From the NCBI GenBank assembly GCA_029262195.1, contig JAJCZX010000034.1, positions 86,576-150,575 on the forward strand: a DNA stretch of 64,000 nucleotides, in the 5' to 3' direction. Below, piece after piece: positions 26,739 to 35,607 of this stretch. The stretch is from Gemmatimonadota bacterium (lineage in GTDB: Bacteria; Gemmatimonadota; Gemmatimonadetes; Gemmatimonadales; GWC2-71-9). Numbering within the stretch: the first letter of the stretch is position 1; each line of letters begins with the position of its first letter. Under the pieces are notes generated by a model. The model was not told the origin of the DNA. It ran no database searches and was given only the letters and a program-made list of their open reading frames with translations. The position numbers were made by a program, and so were the translations under genes.

Positions 26739-28219
26739 TGGATAATTCCCGTGAGTTCCTCGACAGAATCGAGGCGGCAGGAGAGTTGGTCAGAATAGGT
26801 CATCCCGTCTCAGTAGATCGCGAGATGACCGAAATCTCCGACCGATGCATGAAAAGCAGAAACGGGGGCCCGGCTCTGTTGTTCGAGCGTCCCATCCTGG
26901 AGGATGGTACTGAAAGCGATATCCCCGTGGGCCTGAATCTTTACGGTTCCATGAATCGAATGTGCCTGTCCCTGGAAGTTGATCGCCTTGACGACATCGG
27001 GGACCGTATTCAAGATCTAATGAAGTTGAAGGTTCCAGAGCGCTGGCGCGAGAAGTTAGCGATGTTGTCCAAGGTGGCTGAGATCGGGAAATTCCCGCCA
27101 CGGACCATCAAGGGGTCGGCCCCGTGTCAGTCGAAAGTTCTTCAGGGCTCCCAGATCGACCTGACCAAACTACCAATCATCAAATGCTGGCCCGATGATG
27201 GTGGGGCCTACCTCACTCTTCCTCAGGTTGTGACCAACGACCCTCGCACGGGAGTGCGAAACGTCGGCATGTATCGAGTTCAGGTACTCGGCAAGGATAC
27301 CCTGGCCATGCACTGGCAACGCCACAAGGTGGGAGCGGCCCATTGGCGGGAGATGGCTGAGAAGGGCGAAAAGATGCCGGTGGCAATTGCTATCGGAGGT
27401 GACCCTGCATCAGTCTACTCAGCCTCAGCTCCGTTGCCACCGGATATTGACGAATACATTTTCGCGGGGTTCCTGCGACGCAAACCGGTCAAGTTGGTGA
27501 AGGCAACGCAGTCGGATCTCAAAATCCCGGCCGAATCGGACATCGTGATTGAGGGTTACATTGACCCGGCAGAGGACCTGGTTGTAGAAGGGCCGTTCGG
27601 CGACCACACCGGGTTCTACTCGCTCGCCGATGAATATCCGGCGGTACATGTAACCGCTATTACTATGCGGGATGATCCCATTATCCCAACGACGATCGTT
27701 GGCAGACCCCCCATGGAAGATTACTACCTCGGTCACGCCACCGAACGCATTTTTCTCCCGCTGATGCGCCTGACTGTGCCGGAGATCGTTGACTACCACA
27801 TGCCGGCCGCCGGAGTATTTCACAATCTGGTGTTCGTGAGTATCGACAAACAATACCCTGGGCACGCATGGAAGGTGATGAACGCGCTGTGGGGCATGGG
27901 GCTTATGTCCCTCGCCAAGTTCATCGTTGTTTTTGATAAAGACGTGAACGTCCAGGACGCGGAGGAAGCCTGGTGGATTGCCCTCAACAACATCGATCCC
28001 GATCGAGATACCCGGTTCACAATGGGCCCGGTTGACGTGTTGGATCACGCGTCTCGAGCATTTACCTACGGATCTAAAATGGGTATCGATGCCACAACCA
28101 AATGGCCGGAAGAAGGATTCACCCGCCAGTGGCCAGATAAGATCATCATGGACGAGGAAACGGTGGCTCGGGTAGACGCCATGTGGGACAGCCTTGGCAT
28201 TCGATTGGACGGGTCTTGA
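26738..28219 (+). CDS. UbiD-family decarboxylase, probably menaquinone (MqnL-like)
   Basis: A 493-residue prenylated-FMN-dependent decarboxylase. Family sequence is clear at LPIIKCWPDDGGAYLTLP, GMYRVQVL, IEGYIDPAEDLVVEGPFGDHTGFYS (conserved Glu and Asp/His region) and IVDYHMPAAGVFHNL. The cofactor is supplied by UbiX, encoded two genes downstream. With ubiE and a UbiA-like prenyltransferase beside it and no ubiquinone hydroxylases seen, the late futalosine route to menaquinone is the best fit (inference). ATG 26738 is preferred over the earlier in-frame codon at 26720. Confidence 0.88.
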   Translation: MDNSREFLDRIEAAGELVRIGHPVSVDREMTEISDRCMKSRNGGPALLFERPILEDGTESDIPVGLNLYGSMNRMCLSLEVDRLDDIGDRIQDLMKLKVPERWREKLAMLSKVAEIGKFPPRTIKGSAPCQSKVLQGSQIDLTKLPIIKCWPDDGGAYLTLPQVVTNDPRTGVRNVGMYRVQVLGKDTLAMHWQRHKVGAAHWREMAEKGEKMPVAIAIGGDPASVYSASAPLPPDIDEYIFAGFLRRKPVKLVKATQSDLKIPAESDIVIEGYIDPAEDLVVEGPFGDHTGFYSLADEYPAVHVTAITMRDDPIIPTTIVGRPPMEDYYLGHATERIFLPLMRLTVPEIVDYHMPAAGVFHNLVFVSIDKQYPGHAWKVMNALWGMGLMSLAKFIVVFDKDVNVQDAEEAWWIALNNIDPDRDTRFTMGPVDVLDHASRAFTYGSKMGIDATTKWPEEGFTRQWPDKIIMDEETVARVDAMWDSLGIRLDGS

Positions 28220-29196
28220 AGAAGCAACAGCGCACAACGCAAGCGTGGAAACCAGAGCTAAAGGCCATCCGCACTGACTCTGCGCCAGCTATTCCCGATT
28301 CCGGCGTTGACGGGCAGTTGGTGAAGGGATCCTCCAGGCTGGCTATTTACGCCAACTTCGTGAAATTGCCGCACACTGTGTTCGCGTTACCGTTCGCGCT
28401 GGTAGGAGTGGTGTATGCGTCCTATTCGGTTCCCGTGTCTCTTCGTCAAATCGTTTTGGTTCTGATCGCCTTCACGGCGGCGAGATTTGCTGCCATGGGG
28501 TTCAACCGGATTGCAGATCAGGCGTGGGATAAGCAGAATCCGCGGACGTGCGATCGTGAGCTTCCGGCCGGCAAACTGAGCACCAGGGAGGCTATGGCTG
28601 CCGTGGTGGTGGCGTCAGTGTTGTTTGTTGCTGCCGCCGGGGCCTTGAACAGAGTTTGCCTCTTCCTTTCCGTGCCAGCGCTGGCGTGGATACTCGGTTA
28701 CTCCTACACAAAGCGGTTCACCAATTGGTCACACCTCTGGTTGGGTGGGGCACTGGCAATCGCCCCGGCGGGGGGGTACCTGGCGATCACCGGGTCCTGG
28801 AGCACGCCGGTGTGGACGATCCCTGTTTTGGCGGGGGCGGTCCTTTTGTGGGTAGCCGGTTTCGACATGTTTTACGCGCTCCAGGATCATAGTTTTGATA
28901 GGGAGCACGGCCTTAAAAGTGCGGTGGTGCTCCTTGGAGAAAAACGGAGCATTTTGGTAGCTAAGATGTTACATGGCATAATGTTAAGTGGATTGCTGGC
29001 CTTCGGTTACGGCGCATCTATGGGCTTTCCGTATTATGTGGGAATCGCCGTGGCATCTATTATCATAGCATGGGAGCACAACCTTGTGAAACATGAAGAT
29101 CTTTCGCGCGTTGACGCTGCTTTTTTCATGTTCAATGGCGTTATTAGTATCGTTGTTTTCGTCGGTACTCTGGCGGATCGGCTTATATTGGGATGA
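28216..29196 (+). CDS. UbiA-family prenyltransferase, probably menaquinone (MqnP-like)
   Basis: About 326 residues with eight or so membrane segments. The two prenyl-diphosphate/Mg motifs are NRIADQAWDKQNPRT (NxxxDxxxD form) and DMFYALQDHSFDREHGLKS. It attaches the isoprenoid chain to a dihydroxynaphthoate-type acceptor in the futalosine pathway, or to 4-hydroxybenzoate in ubiquinone makers; the neighbours favour the first. I place the start at TTG 28216, which overlaps the ubiD-like stop (TTGA); an upstream ATG at 28183 lies inside that gene. Confidence 0.87.
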   Translation: MKKQQRTTQAWKPELKAIRTDSAPAIPDSGVDGQLVKGSSRLAIYANFVKLPHTVFALPFALVGVVYASYSVPVSLRQIVLVLIAFTAARFAAMGFNRIADQAWDKQNPRTCDRELPAGKLSTREAMAAVVVASVLFVAAAGALNRVCLFLSVPALAWILGYSYTKRFTNWSHLWLGGALAIAPAGGYLAITGSWSTPVWTIPVLAGAVLLWVAGFDMFYALQDHSFDREHGLKSAVVLLGEKRSILVAKMLHGIMLSGLLAFGYGASMGFPYYVGIAVASIIIAWEHNLVKHEDLSRVDAAFFMFNGVISIVVFVGTLADRLILG

Positions 29197-29801
29197 CTAC
29201 CAACCGGATAGAGAACGGCGATCTGCTTCCCTGGGTCGTTGCCGTTACGGGAGCATCGGGTGCCCGTTATGCGGTGCGCCTCATTGAGTCGCTGCTTGCC
29301 GAAGTGCCGATCCACCTGATTGTCTCGGGACATGGTTGGAGGCTTCTGGAGCACGAAACCGGTATCAAGGACCTCGATGCCTTGAAGACCCGGGTTCCTG
29401 GTCCGTGGGATCGGGTTACGGTTTTCCCGGACGACGACAGGGGAGCGACTCCTGCTTCTGGCTCAGCCCGCCTGTCCGGAATGGTCGTGTGTCCATGTTC
29501 AATGGGGACTGTATCTGCCATTGCTCACGGCAGCAGCAGGTCGTTGGTTGAACGGGCTGCCGATGTGATGCTGAAGGAACGGCGGCCGTTAATCGTGGTG
29601 CCCCGTGAGACTCCCCTGTCGCTTATTCACCTGCGAAACCTTACTACGATCGCCGAAGCCGGGGGAATCGTCATTCCCGCGGCACCAGGCTTTTATAATG
29701 ATCCGCAGGGGATCGACGATCTTGTGAATTTTGTTGTGCAGCGGATTGTCGATCAGATGGGAGTCAATGTCGAACTGGCTCCGCGTTGGAATGCTGAATG
29801 A
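29193..29801 (+). CDS. ubiX: Flavin prenyltransferase UbiX
   Basis: A 202-residue enzyme that makes prenylated FMN for UbiD-type decarboxylases. The FMN-binding start VAVTGASGARYAVRLIESL, the CPCSMGTVSAIAHGSSRSLVERAADVMLKE block and RETPLSLIHLRNL are diagnostic. It overlaps the prenyltransferase stop by four bases and the following phosphodiesterase by four bases, so the whole 26.0-30.3 kb group is one transcript. Confidence 0.95.
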   Translation: MTTNRIENGDLLPWVVAVTGASGARYAVRLIESLLAEVPIHLIVSGHGWRLLEHETGIKDLDALKTRVPGPWDRVTVFPDDDRGATPASGSARLSGMVVCPCSMGTVSAIAHGSSRSLVERAADVMLKERRPLIVVPRETPLSLIHLRNLTTIAEAGGIVIPAAPGFYNDPQGIDDLVNFVVQRIVDQMGVNVELAPRWNAE

Positions 29802-30277
29802 GGATCGGCGTTATTTCAGACACCCACGGTCTATTGCGCCCTGAAGTGTTTGATGTCTTTGCTGAAGTAGATCATATCCTTCACGCCGGAGATATCGGAT
29901 CGGCGGATATTCTTGTCGAACTGGAATCTCTGGCACCGGTGACAGCAGTTTATGGGAATACCGACGGTTTCGATATTCGGGGTCGAGTCGAACAGGTTGC
30001 CAGCATTGATCTCGAAGGGCTGTTGGTGACCGTTACGCACGGGGACCAATTCGGGAGGCCGGACGCCGATGTTCTCGCGAGGGAATTTCCGGGGCGGGAC
30101 GTGTTGGTTTATGGTCACACTCACCAACCGAAGTTGGAACTCGTCGACGAGACGCTAACGGTTTTGAATCCTGGAGCGGCTGGTGCGGTGAGGGGCGACG
30201 GGATTCCGACTGTGGCAATCATGGAATACGAACCGGTCCTCCCACCTCGGGCACGCATCGTGCCGCTCGGTCAATGA
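29798..30277 (+). CDS. YfcE/MJ0936-type metallophosphodiesterase
   Basis: A 159-residue calcineurin-like phosphoesterase. Metal ligands are seen in ISDTHG (DxH), HAGDIGS (GDxxxx), YGNTDG (GNxD), THGDQ and GHTH. The family hydrolyses phosphodiesters in vitro; the natural substrate is unknown. ATG 29798 overlaps the ubiX stop. It ends five bases before the converging antiporter gene. Confidence 0.9.
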   Translation: MRIGVISDTHGLLRPEVFDVFAEVDHILHAGDIGSADILVELESLAPVTAVYGNTDGFDIRGRVEQVASIDLEGLLVTVTHGDQFGRPDADVLAREFPGRDVLVYGHTHQPKLELVDETLTVLNPGAAGAVRGDGIPTVAIMEYEPVLPPRARIVPLGQ

Positions 30278-30282
30278 GTTCG

Positions 30283-31251
30283 TTAGCGGCGGAGTAGCAC
30301 CCACAGATAGGCGCCGAAAAGTGCCAGCAACACCCCACCGTCTCTCTTCGAGACTTTTTTCCTGTGCCACAGAATTGGGAACAACACCACTGCAAATCCC
30401 AGCATCACCCAATTGTCGTAGGCCAAAGCCTCGGCCCGGACCGGAACGGGAAACAAGAGAGCGGTGACTCCAAGTATGGCCAGGAGATTGAAGATGTTGG
30501 AGCCGATCACGTTGCTCACCACCAGATCGTGTTCTTTGCGCACTGCCGCTACGATAACAGTTGCGACTTCGGGAAGGCTGGTTCCGATTGAAACAATGGT
30601 CAGTCCAATAATCCGTTCACTTATTCCGTAGAACTCCGCGATCCGAATAGCGCCCGCGACCATCGATTTCGCACCGAAAACCAACCCGACGATGCCGACA
30701 ACAACGAACCAAGAATATTTTAGAAGGCTTCCAGAGCTTTCCTCGTGGTCCTCAGTGATGGAAGAAACCGTTCGGAACTCGTCGCTTTCGTCCAGGGGTA
30801 CGATTTCTCCCGCTGACCTAACCATGTAGACCGTAAAAATGACCAACAGGGTTACCAACCCAGCTCCTTCGAGCCGGTCTATCTGACCGTCAGATGCAAG
30901 GAACATCACCAACGCGGTGGCCGCGACCATGAACGGATATTCGACTCGAAAAACGCCGCGGTTCACGGCGATGTCGCTAATCAGTCCAGCCAAAGCAAGC
31001 ACGAGAGCGACGTTGAGGATGTTCGAGCCCACGACGTTTCCGAACGCGATATCGGTCGAACCCGAGGCTGCGGCGCCAACGCTTACGGCCATTTCCGGCA
31101 GGCTCGTTCCCATAGCGACTATTGTGAGTCCAATAATCGGAAGCGGTACCTTCAAAACAACGGCAATACTGCTAGCCCCCCTCACGAGGTACCATCCGCC
31201 TGCAGTCAGGGCGGTTACGCCGATTATCAAAAGTAAAAGGGTAGTTAGCAT
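30283..31251 (-). CDS. Calcium/sodium antiporter (CaCA family)
   Basis: A 322-residue membrane protein with the two inverted repeats of the family. The alpha repeats contain ATGTSLPEMAVSVGAA-like sequence (GTSLPEMAVSVGAAA) with GNVVGSNILNVALVL, and GTSLPEVATVIVAA with SNVIGSNIFNLLAIL; the Glu residues in the GTSLPE motifs bind the cation. An acidic loop lies between the halves. About ten membrane segments. It is transcribed alone. Confidence 0.93.
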   Translation of the reverse strand: MLTTLLLLIIGVTALTAGGWYLVRGASSIAVVLKVPLPIIGLTIVAMGTSLPEMAVSVGAAASGSTDIAFGNVVGSNILNVALVLALAGLISDIAVNRGVFRVEYPFMVAATALVMFLASDGQIDRLEGAGLVTLLVIFTVYMVRSAGEIVPLDESDEFRTVSSITEDHEESSGSLLKYSWFVVVGIVGLVFGAKSMVAGAIRIAEFYGISERIIGLTIVSIGTSLPEVATVIVAAVRKEHDLVVSNVIGSNIFNLLAILGVTALLFPVPVRAEALAYDNWVMLGFAVVLFPILWHRKKVSKRDGGVLLALFGAYLWVLLRR

Positions 31252-31305
31252 CGGGAGTCCAGGGTTATTCGACCGGTTCCCTGATAATGTAATCGATACC
31301 CAGGC

Positions 31306-32406
31306 TCAGGATGGCGGGCTCATCTCGTTGAGCCAGTATTGAAACGGATACGTGCGTCTTAGCGCGGCCGGATGCCGTCTGAACCAACTGAGAACAAGAA
31401 GAGTTTCGTCAATGGTGTTTGGGTCCAGAGAGTTGCAACGCGGTTCCTGTTGAGAATGCTCTTCGACCAGTGCTCGGAAAGCTTCCCATTCTATGGGGGT
31501 GCGTGGGGCTGGTGCCTGAGCTTTAACGATTGCGTTGTTGATCACATAGGCACGTTCATCCCCGTGAGATCCCGGATTGATGTAGACGAACGATAGGGAA
31601 TCAATCATTGATCGTGCGCGGTTGACGCCTGCGAATAACCACTCCAGAGCCTCAAACTTGTCTCGCCACTTTTCGGCGAGTTCGAATTTGCGATTCTTGC
31701 TGGCCCGGTCCATTTGGCCGATGACGAGGTTAAACGGTTCCACCGACCTGCCCCGAAGAAATTCCAATGCTGGTTTGATTTTGTGACGGTATTCGTCTTC
31801 GCTCACGAAAGCACCGCAGGGCCCGGCGCAGGTGCCCAACTCGTAGCGGATACACGCGGCTCGCCGTTCAGCTCCAAAGAGATCAGCTTGCCCGGAATAC
31901 GTTATCGGCATGTTAATGGCGCAATCCCTGAGGCCAAAAAGATCGTTCAAAACCCGGACTCCTTCTCTGACCCGTTTGCCCGACGCGAATGGGCCAAAGT
32001 GAACCGTGTTGTCCGGGCCCAAAGTGCTTCCCGCGTAAATTTTCGGAGCGGGCTCCCCAGACAACTTCACGAACACCCATCTTTTCGTCCGGTTCATACG
32101 GTTGTTGTAATTGGGCCGGTGTTCTTTGATAAGGCGAAGCTCTCTTAACTCGGCGGCGAAATCGGATGGTTGGTAATGCCAGCGAAGGTCGTGAGCGGCG
32201 TGGATTATCCGCGCTGCTTTTTCCTGAGGGAATTCGGCCCGGAAGTAACTGAGCAGTCGCGTACGCAGGTTTCGGGATTTTCCTACGTAGATGACCTTCC
32301 CGGCCGAGTTGATCATCATGTAGATACCCGGGCGGTTTTCCGCGAGCGCCTGGACTCGGCGCTTTAGGATGTCCAGGTCTGAAGCAGCAAGGGCAAGGGC
32401 AGTCAA
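31306..32406 (-). CDS. UvrC N-terminal/Cho-like GIY-YIG nuclease
   Basis: A 366-residue protein with an N-terminal GIY-YIG nuclease domain (PGIYMMINSAGKVIYVGKSRNLRTR), followed by the UvrC-like Cys region (CIRYELGTCAGPCGAFVSEDEY) and a UVR-type helical segment around AEKWRDKFEALEW. The C-terminal RNase H-like endonuclease and helix-hairpin-helix parts of full UvrC are absent. This is the layout of Cho, which makes the 3' incision in nucleotide excision repair. TTG start at 32406, with a TATAAC hexamer directly upstream. It precedes no repair partner but follows mutM. Confidence 0.85.
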   Translation of the reverse strand: MTALALAASDLDILKRRVQALAENRPGIYMMINSAGKVIYVGKSRNLRTRLLSYFRAEFPQEKAARIIHAAHDLRWHYQPSDFAAELRELRLIKEHRPNYNNRMNRTKRWVFVKLSGEPAPKIYAGSTLGPDNTVHFGPFASGKRVREGVRVLNDLFGLRDCAINMPITYSGQADLFGAERRAACIRYELGTCAGPCGAFVSEDEYRHKIKPALEFLRGRSVEPFNLVIGQMDRASKNRKFELAEKWRDKFEALEWLFAGVNRARSMIDSLSFVYINPGSHGDERAYVINNAIVKAQAPAPRTPIEWEAFRALVEEHSQQEPRCNSLDPNTIDETLLVLSWFRRHPAALRRTYPFQYWLNEMSPPS

Positions 32407-32427
32407 AGCGTTATAAAGATAGGCAAA

Positions 32428-33255
32428 TCAGGTCTGGCAGCGCCAGCATGCAGTTGTCGCTCGGCTGTCGATTTCGTGGGTGGTCACGAGTGTGGCACCG
32501 CATTTGGTGCAAGGTTCACCGCCCCGGCCGTAGACTTTGAGCCGCGTTTGGAAGCTCCCCTTTGTTCCCTTCCCGGTTCGATAGTCCTTCAATGTTGTGC
32601 CACGGGACGATATTCCGTCCCTCAGTACCTTACGAGTGGTTCGACACAATGCCTGATATTCCGTTCGAGAAAGCGAATTTGCGGGCCTGGCCGGATCGAT
32701 CCCTGCCAGGAAAAGAGCTTCGTTGGCGTATATGTTACCAACTCCCGCCAGCTTGCTCTGATCCATCAAAGCTTTTTTGATCGCCATTCTAGTGCTTTCA
32801 AAACGCTTCGCGAAAACGACGGAGTTGAATTCAGCTGCGAGCGGTTCGGGGCCAATTCGCGACTCAAATTCCTGCCAGCTTTCCGGGTCCATTAGCTGAA
32901 CGGTCCCAAGACGTCTTACATCCTTAAAGAGAAATGTCCTGCCCGCCCCGAGTTGGACTTGAAAAACGAGATAGGCCCTGTCGTCACGATTCAACCGCCC
33001 GTGTGCGACTTTCAAGGATCCTGTCATCCTGAGTTGGATTATGAGACGGTCCCCGCTGGCAAATCTCATGACAATGTTTTTAGCGCGGCGGCTGAACTCA
33101 ACGGCCCTACACCCGCGAAGGTCGCGGACCAGACGGGCCTTCGAGATGTTACGGAGGACGTTGGGGCGGTGGACGGTTGCCCTTCCGAGAGTTGATCCTA
33201 CAACGTCCGGCCTGAGGTCCCGAACAATGGTTTCAACTTCAGGAAGTTCCGGCAC
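32428..33255 (-). CDS. mutM: Formamidopyrimidine-DNA glycosylase
   Basis: Base-excision glycosylase/AP lyase for oxidised purines. The catalytic N-terminal Pro must follow the initiator Met, so the start is fixed at GTG 33255, giving MPELPEVETIVRDLRPD; the frame itself is open to 33330 but that extension would bury the nucleophile. Also present are Glu3, the GVGNIYANEALFLAGI helix-two-turn-helix, and the C-terminal zinc finger CTKCG...CWRCQ. 275 residues, normal. It overlaps the purD end by 17 bases. Confidence 0.95.
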   Translation of the reverse strand: MPELPEVETIVRDLRPDVVGSTLGRATVHRPNVLRNISKARLVRDLRGCRAVEFSRRAKNIVMRFASGDRLIIQLRMTGSLKVAHGRLNRDDRAYLVFQVQLGAGRTFLFKDVRRLGTVQLMDPESWQEFESRIGPEPLAAEFNSVVFAKRFESTRMAIKKALMDQSKLAGVGNIYANEALFLAGIDPARPANSLSRTEYQALCRTTRKVLRDGISSRGTTLKDYRTGKGTKGSFQTRLKVYGRGGEPCTKCGATLVTTHEIDSRATTACWRCQT

Positions 33256-34510
33256 GGGCCTCTTCCCGCCAACCGATGTCTCGTCGAAACACCTTACCTT
33301 CGAACGATACCGACTCGGCCAGGGCAACACTCTTTCGGTGTGCGTCCGCGACGGTTTGTCCCAAACCGGTAGCGCACAAAACTCGCCCGCCTGAAACAGT
33401 CAACTCGGATCCTGAAAGCGAAGTGCCGGCGTGAAAGAGGAAGGTGTCTTCGGGAATCTGATCGGGGACCTGTATCACCGCCCCTTTCTTCGGAGCATCG
33501 GGATAACCGGATGCTGCCAACACGGTGGTAAGCGCCGCTCGAGGTCCGTAGTCTACCGGTTTTGGTGTCCATGCTTCCCCAGCTGCAATGGCCCACATGT
33601 GTTCCGCCAGCATCCTGCGAGCCATCGGTAGCACCACCTGAGCTTCTGGATCACCGAATCTACAATTAAACTCCACTACGCGCGGCTCTCCATCGGGAGT
33701 CACCATAATGCCTGCGTAAAGCAGTCCTTTGTACATGCTCCCGTCCTCGGCGAGAGCCCTGAGGGTCGGGTCGATTACGGTGTCTCGGATCGTCGTGAGA
33801 AGTTCGTACGTCGCGATCGAAACCGGACTGTATGCTCCCATCCCACCAGTATTGGGTCCCGTATCACCTTCGCCTATCCGCTTGTGATCTTGGGCGCATG
33901 GAAGTAAAAGAGAATGCTCCCCATTGGTGAGGGCGAATACTGACAATTCTTCTCCATCCATGAATTCTTCGACGACGACCACCGATCCTGCTCTGCCGAA
34001 CCGGCCTTCAAACATTTCCTTGACGGCCGCCACTGCGTCTTTTCTGGTCTTGCAAACGACCGCCCCTTTTCCCGCGGCCAGACCCGAGGCCTTTACGACA
34101 AGAGGCTCGTCATGGGTTTCGATGTATGAAAGGGCGTCGTCCCTGTCATCGAATGTCGCACTAGCCGCTGTTGGAATCCCGGCTCGGAACATCAGGTCCT
34201 TGGCGAAGGCCTTGGACGCTTCGATTCTGGCGGCCGCGGCGCTGGGACCAAAAACTCGAAATCCCGAGTTGGAAATGGAGTCTGCCAGGCCGTCGGCCAG
34301 GGGTCCTTCGGGGCCGATAACGGTGAGGTCAATCTTGTGTTCGCGGATGATATCGATGACGGCTGAATGATCATTGGCGTCAACCTGAAGGTTAGTTGCC
34401 AGCTCAGCGGTTCCAGGATTACCTGGGGCACAAAAAACGGTGGCGGACGGAGCCAGCGCCCATGTAAGCGCGTGCTCTCGGCCGCCACCGCCGATGATGA
34501 GAATCTTCAC
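33239..34510 (-). CDS. purD: Phosphoribosylamine-glycine ligase
   Basis: Second step of purine synthesis, an ATP-grasp enzyme of 423 residues. The N-terminal KILIIGGGGREHALTWAL, VVKASGLAAGKGAVVCKT, GEELSVFALTNG, CAQDHKRIGEGDTGPNTGGMGAYSP-type block and VEFNCRFGDPEAQVVLP are all intact. It abuts the M48 protease gene upstream and overlaps mutM downstream; no other purine genes are near. Confidence 0.97.
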   Translation of the reverse strand: MKILIIGGGGREHALTWALAPSATVFCAPGNPGTAELATNLQVDANDHSAVIDIIREHKIDLTVIGPEGPLADGLADSISNSGFRVFGPSAAAARIEASKAFAKDLMFRAGIPTAASATFDDRDDALSYIETHDEPLVVKASGLAAGKGAVVCKTRKDAVAAVKEMFEGRFGRAGSVVVVEEFMDGEELSVFALTNGEHSLLLPCAQDHKRIGEGDTGPNTGGMGAYSPVSIATYELLTTIRDTVIDPTLRALAEDGSMYKGLLYAGIMVTPDGEPRVVEFNCRFGDPEAQVVLPMARRMLAEHMWAIAAGEAWTPKPVDYGPRAALTTVLAASGYPDAPKKGAVIQVPDQIPEDTFLFHAGTSLSGSELTVSGGRVLCATGLGQTVADAHRKSVALAESVSFEGKVFRRDIGWREEARAGTS

Positions 34511-35506
34511 TTAGGGGTTTTTAAACGCATCTGTTATTGATTGAGCTGCTTTCCTGGCTGCATCGGCGACCTGGCCTACAACCTCTTTGGCTTCGTTAGC
34601 GTAGAACCCGGCGCCGGCCGCCACGTCTTCTGATAGTGGTGGTTCGGCTTGGGTATCTCCTCTGCGGCGATATTCGCCCCCAATAATTTCATCATAGGCG
34701 CCGCCTTCAATCCACCTGTCCAACTCTGCAGCACGCAATGTATTGAAAGGATGGTCCAATGTCATGTGGTTGATGATCTTGTAGACCGCATCCAATGGAC
34801 CGCCCTCGCTCTCGTACTCGTGGGCCTGGATGAGGAATTGGTCGAGGCTGGTTTCTTCTGTTGAGCCGCCGCCGGCCAATTTCAAGAAGGTGGATAATGA
34901 GGCGTCTCGGTTCTGGGTGGCGAGCATCCCCGCTCGGTCACAGGACAGTTCGCTTTTGCGGGACCATTCTAGCAGAGCCAGCTGGATAGGCATGAGCGCG
35001 ATTCCGGCGAGGAAAGGCAGGTTACGGATGCCAAACATCATGATCACCAGAGTGATGGTGCGATAAAGCATGTGATCGCTCATGATGTGGCCTAATTCAT
35101 GCCCGATGATCACCTTGATCTGGTCCTCTGTGAGAACGGAGAGCGCTCCGGAATTCAGGACGATGAACGGCTCGTCGACCCCCACCGCTCCTGCGTTGAC
35201 CATAGGTGTCTGGGTGACGAAAAGATCCGGCCTCTTGTCCCAGTCCATTGTTTCGCATACCTCGGTCAACATTCGGTCGAGGTAGGCGAATTGGTTAGGT
35301 CCAACTCGCACTGCGTTGGCCTGAAAAATCAGTTTAAACCCGCGTTCCCCGAAAAACCCGAGGACTTTGCGGATTACGTCGTCGACTCCAGGAATGGATC
35401 TCAAAGTTTGCAGAGCGGCACGGTCCGCCGGGTGTTCCCAGGATGCCGCTTGAATATCTGTGAGAATTGTCGTCGGGCGAGGTGTTGGTACGCCGGCGTC
35501 TGTCAT
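34511..35506 (-). CDS. M48-family zinc metallopeptidase
   Basis: A 331-residue protease of the HtpX/Ste24-related group. The zinc site HELGH lies in IKVIIGHELGHIMSDH (about residue 137), with a downstream Glu in WSRKSELSCDRAGMLAT. Two hydrophobic segments sit between them (around residues 155-180). No signal peptide is obvious at the N-terminus. A perfect AGGAGG ribosome-binding site precedes ATG 35506. Substrate unknown; the family often serves membrane-protein quality control. Confidence 0.88.
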   Translation of the reverse strand: MTDAGVPTPRPTTILTDIQAASWEHPADRAALQTLRSIPGVDDVIRKVLGFFGERGFKLIFQANAVRVGPNQFAYLDRMLTEVCETMDWDKRPDLFVTQTPMVNAGAVGVDEPFIVLNSGALSVLTEDQIKVIIGHELGHIMSDHMLYRTITLVIMMFGIRNLPFLAGIALMPIQLALLEWSRKSELSCDRAGMLATQNRDASLSTFLKLAGGGSTEETSLDQFLIQAHEYESEGGPLDAVYKIINHMTLDHPFNTLRAAELDRWIEGGAYDEIIGGEYRRRGDTQAEPPLSEDVAAGAGFYANEAKEVVGQVADAARKAAQSITDAFKNP

Positions 35507-35607
35507 TTAGTCCTCCTGGATTCCTGAAGCCACATTAAATGTAAATAGTCGTAGGATTCACTACGCACGTGTTCAGGCGATGTTTCATGATGGCACAACG
35601 CTGGCGA

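Noticed and set aside
29184..29192. TATATT hexamer just before ubiX as an internal promoter
   Set aside because: It is the coding end of the prenyltransferase gene and the genes overlap; no -35 or other support.
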